From Paenibacillus thalictri (lineage in GTDB: Bacteria; Bacillota; Bacilli; Paenibacillales; NBRC-103111): a stretch of 64,000 bases of DNA. Shown here piece by piece: positions 60,791 to 64,000 of this stretch. Both the position numbers and the translations under genes were made by a program. The notes under the pieces were generated by a model. That model saw only the letters and a list, made by a program, of their open reading frames with translations. It ran no database searches and was not told where the DNA came from. Every line of letters begins with the position of its first letter. Position 1 is the stretch's first letter. The DNA is taken from NCBI RefSeq assembly GCF_004307995.1, contig NZ_SIRE01000035.1, positions 33,579 to 97,578 on the forward strand, read 5' to 3'.

Positions 60791-61222
60791 CTATTTGATA
60801 ACCAGTACAGGAATCTTGGCATGCTGAACTACATTATGGCTTACGCTGCCAAGAACAAACTCTCCGAAGCTATTCAGCCCCCTGCTGCCGATAATAATGA
60901 GATCTGCTGCCTTCTCCTCCGCAAAGCTCAGAATCGTTTTGGCAGGACTCCCCTGTCTGATTTCAATGTTCGTATTCGATAAATCTTGGATCTGCGTCTT
61001 TATTTTACCGACGACCTGCTCGGAATAATCAAAAAGTTCGATTTCATCTTTGACAGGTGGAGTAATAACCATTTCTCCCATTACAAACGCAGGAATATTA
61101 ATGACATGAATGATTTCTAACTTGGCGAAATGATTGAGTTTAGCCATCTTGATGGCAGAATCAAGCGCCTTGTCTGAAATCTCGGAACCGTCGTAGGCAA
61201 CAACAATTTTGGAGTATAACAT
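60791..61222 (-). CDS. Universal stress protein (UspA family)
   Basis: About 143 residues with N-terminal IVVAYDGSEISDKAL and the ATP-binding pattern GSRGLNSFGEFVLGSVS (Gx2Gx9GS), so an ATP-binding type. ATG 61222 follows GAGGTGG. A single gene with its own terminator. Confidence 0.9.
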   Translation of the reverse strand: MLYSKIVVAYDGSEISDKALDSAIKMAKLNHFAKLEIIHVINIPAFVMGEMVITPPVKDEIELFDYSEQVVGKIKTQIQDLSNTNIEIRQGSPAKTILSFAEEKAADLIIIGSRGLNSFGEFVLGSVSHNVVQHAKIPVLVIK

Positions 61223-61401
61223 ATATCCACCTCGCATTTTTAGTCTTTACATCATATCATAGCAGCGAAAAGCTGCTGTGACAATTATCATAGTGGCAAT
61301 AAAATCTAAACCAATCAAAATGAAAGAGGAGCCGCGGTAAGCAAGCTCCTCAACTATCGTTTCTATAAGACATTACCAGGCACTTTTCAAAAAGTATACG
61401 C

Positions 61402-61866
61402 TTACTGAATGGGGTCGGGAATTTGACCCGTTTCACGCAACTCTTGATTTGTTTTCATAGCCGCCATCTCTTTACCTAACTTGATCATTTCCTCCATATT
61501 CGGCGCCATGCCGCCAGTTTGACGTGGCACAAATCTATCGTTTCGATTTTGTTTTTCCCGCTCATCGTTTAGATAAGCGTTGACTTCATTTAATTTGCAT
61601 TCTGCTGCTCCAACAACCTCGGGAGGAATCGAACCCTTATCTTCAAAAAATGCATCGGCAACCTTAACAGAGCAAGTGAAGTTATCGTGGTCTTGAACTG
61701 GAATCATTAAGCGGTATGACCTTCTTGTAGAAGTGTCGTCAAATCTGGCACGATACACAAAACGTTGGTTAAAAATAATCTTACGGAACCCTTGAAACAT
61801 CATCACATTTTGAATCGCAGAAAAGGGCAACTTGATTACAGACATCGTATTAGATTGAATCTTCAT
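61402..61866 (-). CDS. Hypothetical protein
   Basis: 154 residues, soluble. Begins MKIQSNTMSVIKLPFSAIQN; one beta-rich half (YRARFDDTSTRRSYRLMIPV) and a charged helical end. ATG 61866 follows AAAGGAGG. No family recognised. Confidence 0.65.
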   Translation of the reverse strand: MKIQSNTMSVIKLPFSAIQNVMMFQGFRKIIFNQRFVYRARFDDTSTRRSYRLMIPVQDHDNFTCSVKVADAFFEDKGSIPPEVVGAAECKLNEVNAYLNDEREKQNRNDRFVPRQTGGMAPNMEEMIKLGKEMAAMKTNQELRETGQIPDPIQ

Positions 61867-62181
61867 CGTATTACCTCCTTTAGGATTCTATCATGTGCCT
61901 GGTATCTACCAGTTTAAAGTAGATTGTTCATCATCTCAACCCACATATATCCGTTTGAAAGGCCGTAATTCTTGATAAAGAGAAATATTTTCAGAATTTT
62001 CTCTCATTTGTTCAAAATTCCTTTCGGATGCTGGCGATAATTGCTCCTGCAAGGCAAACTGCAATTTCGATGGGCCTAGCTTGGATCAAAGGCATCACTA
62101 AATTAGGCATATGCCCGTGGACTTATGCCCATCATTTTCATATACATACATAAAACATGTGTGAGCAGAAGAGGAAGATCT
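61867..62181. other. Gap with a possible gene fragment
   Basis: A minus-strand frame of about 47 codons (61936 to about 62085), containing FALQEQLSPASERNFEQMRE, looks like the end of a lost gene. Two CATATGCCC/TTATGCCC elements near 62107-62130 precede the lipase gene. Confidence 0.35.
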
Positions 62182-62958
62182 ATGAGCAAGAATGTGTTCG
62201 ATATCCAAACCGCCATTTTATTGTCCGCACTTTGCAGCCAAAGCTATCAACAGTTTGAAAGCGCCGATGGAACCTTTGTTCTGCCGCGTCGTTACCAGTT
62301 GGTTACGGAATTTGAAGCCGCGTCGTTTACAGGCAGGAAAGAACCGTTCGGCTTTATCGCCGAGTCAGCGGACCGGATCGTCCTTGTATTTCGCGGAACG
62401 AATACCAAATCGGACTGGATATCCGATGCAATCGCCAGACAAAGCGCGTTTCCCTATGCGAAGAACAGCGGCTCCGTGCACCAAGGGTTTCTCGGGATTT
62501 ACGAGTCGGCTCGGCCAACCGTCATGTCAGCCTTACAGTCGCTTCCCCGCCATAAGCCGCTTTATATTACAGGGCATAGCCTTGGCGGTGCACTTGCCCA
62601 TCTGTGCGCCGTTGACACCGCAGTGAATAGCGGCTTCAGCGATCCTATCGTTTATACGTATGCTTCACCTCGTGTGGGGAACGCTGAATTTTCCGGCGCC
62701 TTTAACCAAATATTCGACCGGCATCGAATTCACAACCCGTTTGATCTCGTCCCGCAGCTGCCGCCCATTCTCTATAAATCTCCGAAAACAGGCCAAACCT
62801 ACACCTATTTACACACCAAAAAAAGCCATGAGCTGCCTTTCCAAAAGGGCTCTGTCGCCGCCAATCACGAAATTGCCAACTACTTCACCGAGCTTGCGCT
62901 GCAGGATCCCACTTATGCCCGGCTGCTGTGCACGAGTAATCCCGGGTTGTGTCCGTAA
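62182..62958 (+). CDS. Class 3 lipase
   Basis: About 258 residues. Alpha/beta hydrolase with nucleophile motif GHSLGGALAHL, catalytic Asp in NPFDLVPQLP and His in AANHEIANYF. RIVLVFRGTN is the oxyanion strand of this family. No signal peptide, so probably intracellular or leaderless. ATG 62182 follows GAGGAAG. Confidence 0.88.
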   Translation: MSKNVFDIQTAILLSALCSQSYQQFESADGTFVLPRRYQLVTEFEAASFTGRKEPFGFIAESADRIVLVFRGTNTKSDWISDAIARQSAFPYAKNSGSVHQGFLGIYESARPTVMSALQSLPRHKPLYITGHSLGGALAHLCAVDTAVNSGFSDPIVYTYASPRVGNAEFSGAFNQIFDRHRIHNPFDLVPQLPPILYKSPKTGQTYTYLHTKKSHELPFQKGSVAANHEIANYFTELALQDPTYARLLCTSNPGLCP

Positions 62959-63092
62959 CTCCAAAGCTGTGGTCGATGATCAACTGGCGGCAGGCATCGC
63001 TCACAGCGGCCGGTGCGCAGTATGCAGGCGGCAAAGCTACTTAGCTCCCCTTTTCTCAACCCTTTGCGATTATTAAATATTGGTTGTCTGTT

Positions 63093-63311
63093 TTATTGAA
63101 TGTCTTCGTCGCTTTTGTACTCCAAAATATCACCAGGCTGACAATCCAAAGTCTTGCAAATCGCTTCTAATGTTGAAAAACGAACCGCTTTTGCTTTCCC
63201 ATTTTTCAGAATGGAAAGATTCGCCATAGTAATGCCAACCCTCTCCGAAAGCTCCGTTACGCTCATTTTTCGCTTGGCTAACATCACATCAATATGAATC
63301 ATAATGGCCAT
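63093..63311 (-). CDS. Cro/C1-type HTH regulator (YozG-like)
   Basis: About 72 residues, one HTH_XRE domain: VMLAKRKMSVTELSERVGIT, ANLSILKNGKAKAVRFSTLE, AICKTLDCQPGDILEYKSDE. ATG 63311 follows GAGGTGG within the end of the preceding gene. Always found next to DUF2975 genes, as here. Confidence 0.88.
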   Translation of the reverse strand: MAIMIHIDVMLAKRKMSVTELSERVGITMANLSILKNGKAKAVRFSTLEAICKTLDCQPGDILEYKSDEDIQ

Positions 63312-63321
63312 ATGCTCCACC

Positions 63322-63804
63322 TCAGACCGTTAAATCATTTTCTGATTTTATATCAATGGCTTCTTGTAGAAGTCGCTGGAGAACAGCGGCAAAAACGGCG
63401 ATCACCAGAGAGGCGAAAATAAGGAGCAATCCCATCGGTATGAAACTTGGCGGGTCAACTTTCTTTCCCATGAGATAATAAAGCGGCATACCTAGCAGGT
63501 ACAAGGTACTGATTGTGATGGCACCGTATTTTATATTGTTTAAAGCTTTTACCGAAAGTTCCGAGAACGCTTGGTTCTTATCGATATAACTTAAAAGTTT
63601 AAATGCTTGATACAGAGCAAAATAAAAAGGAATCGCTGCTGCGTACATATCGATCAAAACGAGAGATTTCATATACGCCAATTCTGGATACAATTCTCCA
63701 GCAAAATCCCCAATTCTAGGCATTAAAAATATGCACACAGCGAGAATGGGGATTCCAATAACAATAACAGCCGTCTTCAAAAAAAGTGTTGTTCCGCGTT
63801 TCAT
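63322..63804 (-). CDS. DUF2975 membrane protein (YoaS-like)
   Basis: About 160 residues with four membrane helices; family motif YIDKNQAFSELSVKALNNIK. ATG 63804 follows GAGGTG. It forms a two-gene operon with the HTH regulator and may control its activity. The remaining 63805-64000 stretch has no gene that I can support. Confidence 0.85.
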   Translation of the reverse strand: MKRGTTLFLKTAVIVIGIPILAVCIFLMPRIGDFAGELYPELAYMKSLVLIDMYAAAIPFYFALYQAFKLLSYIDKNQAFSELSVKALNNIKYGAITISTLYLLGMPLYYLMGKKVDPPSFIPMGLLLIFASLVIAVFAAVLQRLLQEAIDIKSENDLTV

Positions 63805-64000
63805 AAAGTACACCTCATTTATTTAATGAAAATAAACAAAACATTTCTAATACAATGAAGAGGCGCCGCGGCACACTCCTTACTAGCAGAAAGTCATCTT
63901 CACTCCCATGCGGTTGCAATTACCTGTACCAAAAAAGCGGCAACCTTTGACGAGAATTAACGTCATAGACTGCCGCCACATATTAAACATGACTAATCTT

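Overview
The window looks like a chromosomal segment of a Paenibacillus-type member of the Bacillales. This rests on Gram-positive lipoproteins with short lipoboxes, strong AAGGAGG-like ribosome sites, many GTG and TTG starts, an opine-metallophore (Cnt-type) export/import cluster, a Bacillus-type CtaG, YugN-like, YozG/DUF2975 and DUF4870 genes. The species cannot be fixed from sequence alone. No rRNA, tRNA, CRISPR or intact prophage was seen.

Layout. 1-2459 (+): end of a Cnt-like operon (two ABC ATPases and the metallophore exporter CntE). 2484-7629 (-): a second nickel/opine/peptide-type ABC importer whose fused double ATPase gene is frameshifted. 7909-9468: a membrane-anchored cytochrome c, an ABC-ATPase remnant and a YugN-CBS fusion protein. 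9662-15659 (-): cydABCD, a bd quinol oxidase with its CydDC exporter. 16199-18549 (-): an unusual pair of CydA-like membrane proteins, one with a C-terminal cytochrome c domain. 18696-28385: an orphan tnpC, a SCO1-like copper chaperone, a DUF4198/CopCD-like/CtaG operon, a NarL-type two-component system, a His/Met-rich PepSY protein and a His-tagged membrane protein. 28594-33611 (-): a third SBP/permease/permease/ATPase/ATPase importer, next to a LarA-like nickel-enzyme homologue (33982-35244). 35452-64000: a patchwork of ordinary accessory genes (MerR-epimerase, aldo-keto reductases, HAD phosphatase, ctaB, MFS pumps, a solitary murE, Gfo/Idh with AraC, ADP-ribosylglycohydrolase with amidohydrolase and AraC, UspA, lipase, HTH/DUF2975), with many decayed genes and short intergenic repeats.

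Main discovery. Seven clear copies and one weaker copy of an 18-bp dyad, ATGACTC-N4-GAGTCAT, lie in front of eight transcription units between 7.7 and 28.4 kb. In every case a sigma-A-like -10 hexamer starts 30.5-32.5 bp from the dyad centre, which places the dyad over the -35 position as expected for an activator. The targets are the ABC importer at 2484-7629, the cytochrome c, the CydA-like/cytochrome-c operon, SCO1, DUF4198-CopCD-CtaG, the two-component system itself, the PepSY protein and the His-tagged membrane protein. I infer a locally encoded regulon for copper/metal supply and respiration, probably controlled by the NarL-type response regulator at 24422-25069. The signal is unknown.

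How the genes may work together. CydABCD gives a copper-free quinol oxidase. The CydA-like/cytochrome-c pair may be a second electron-transfer complex fed by small c-type cytochromes. SCO1, CtaG, CopCD and CtaB are functions normally used to build or supply copper-heme oxidases, although no heme-copper oxidase structural gene is present here. The ABC importers and the CntE-like exporter may supply Ni, Co, Zn or Cu, with or without an opine metallophore.
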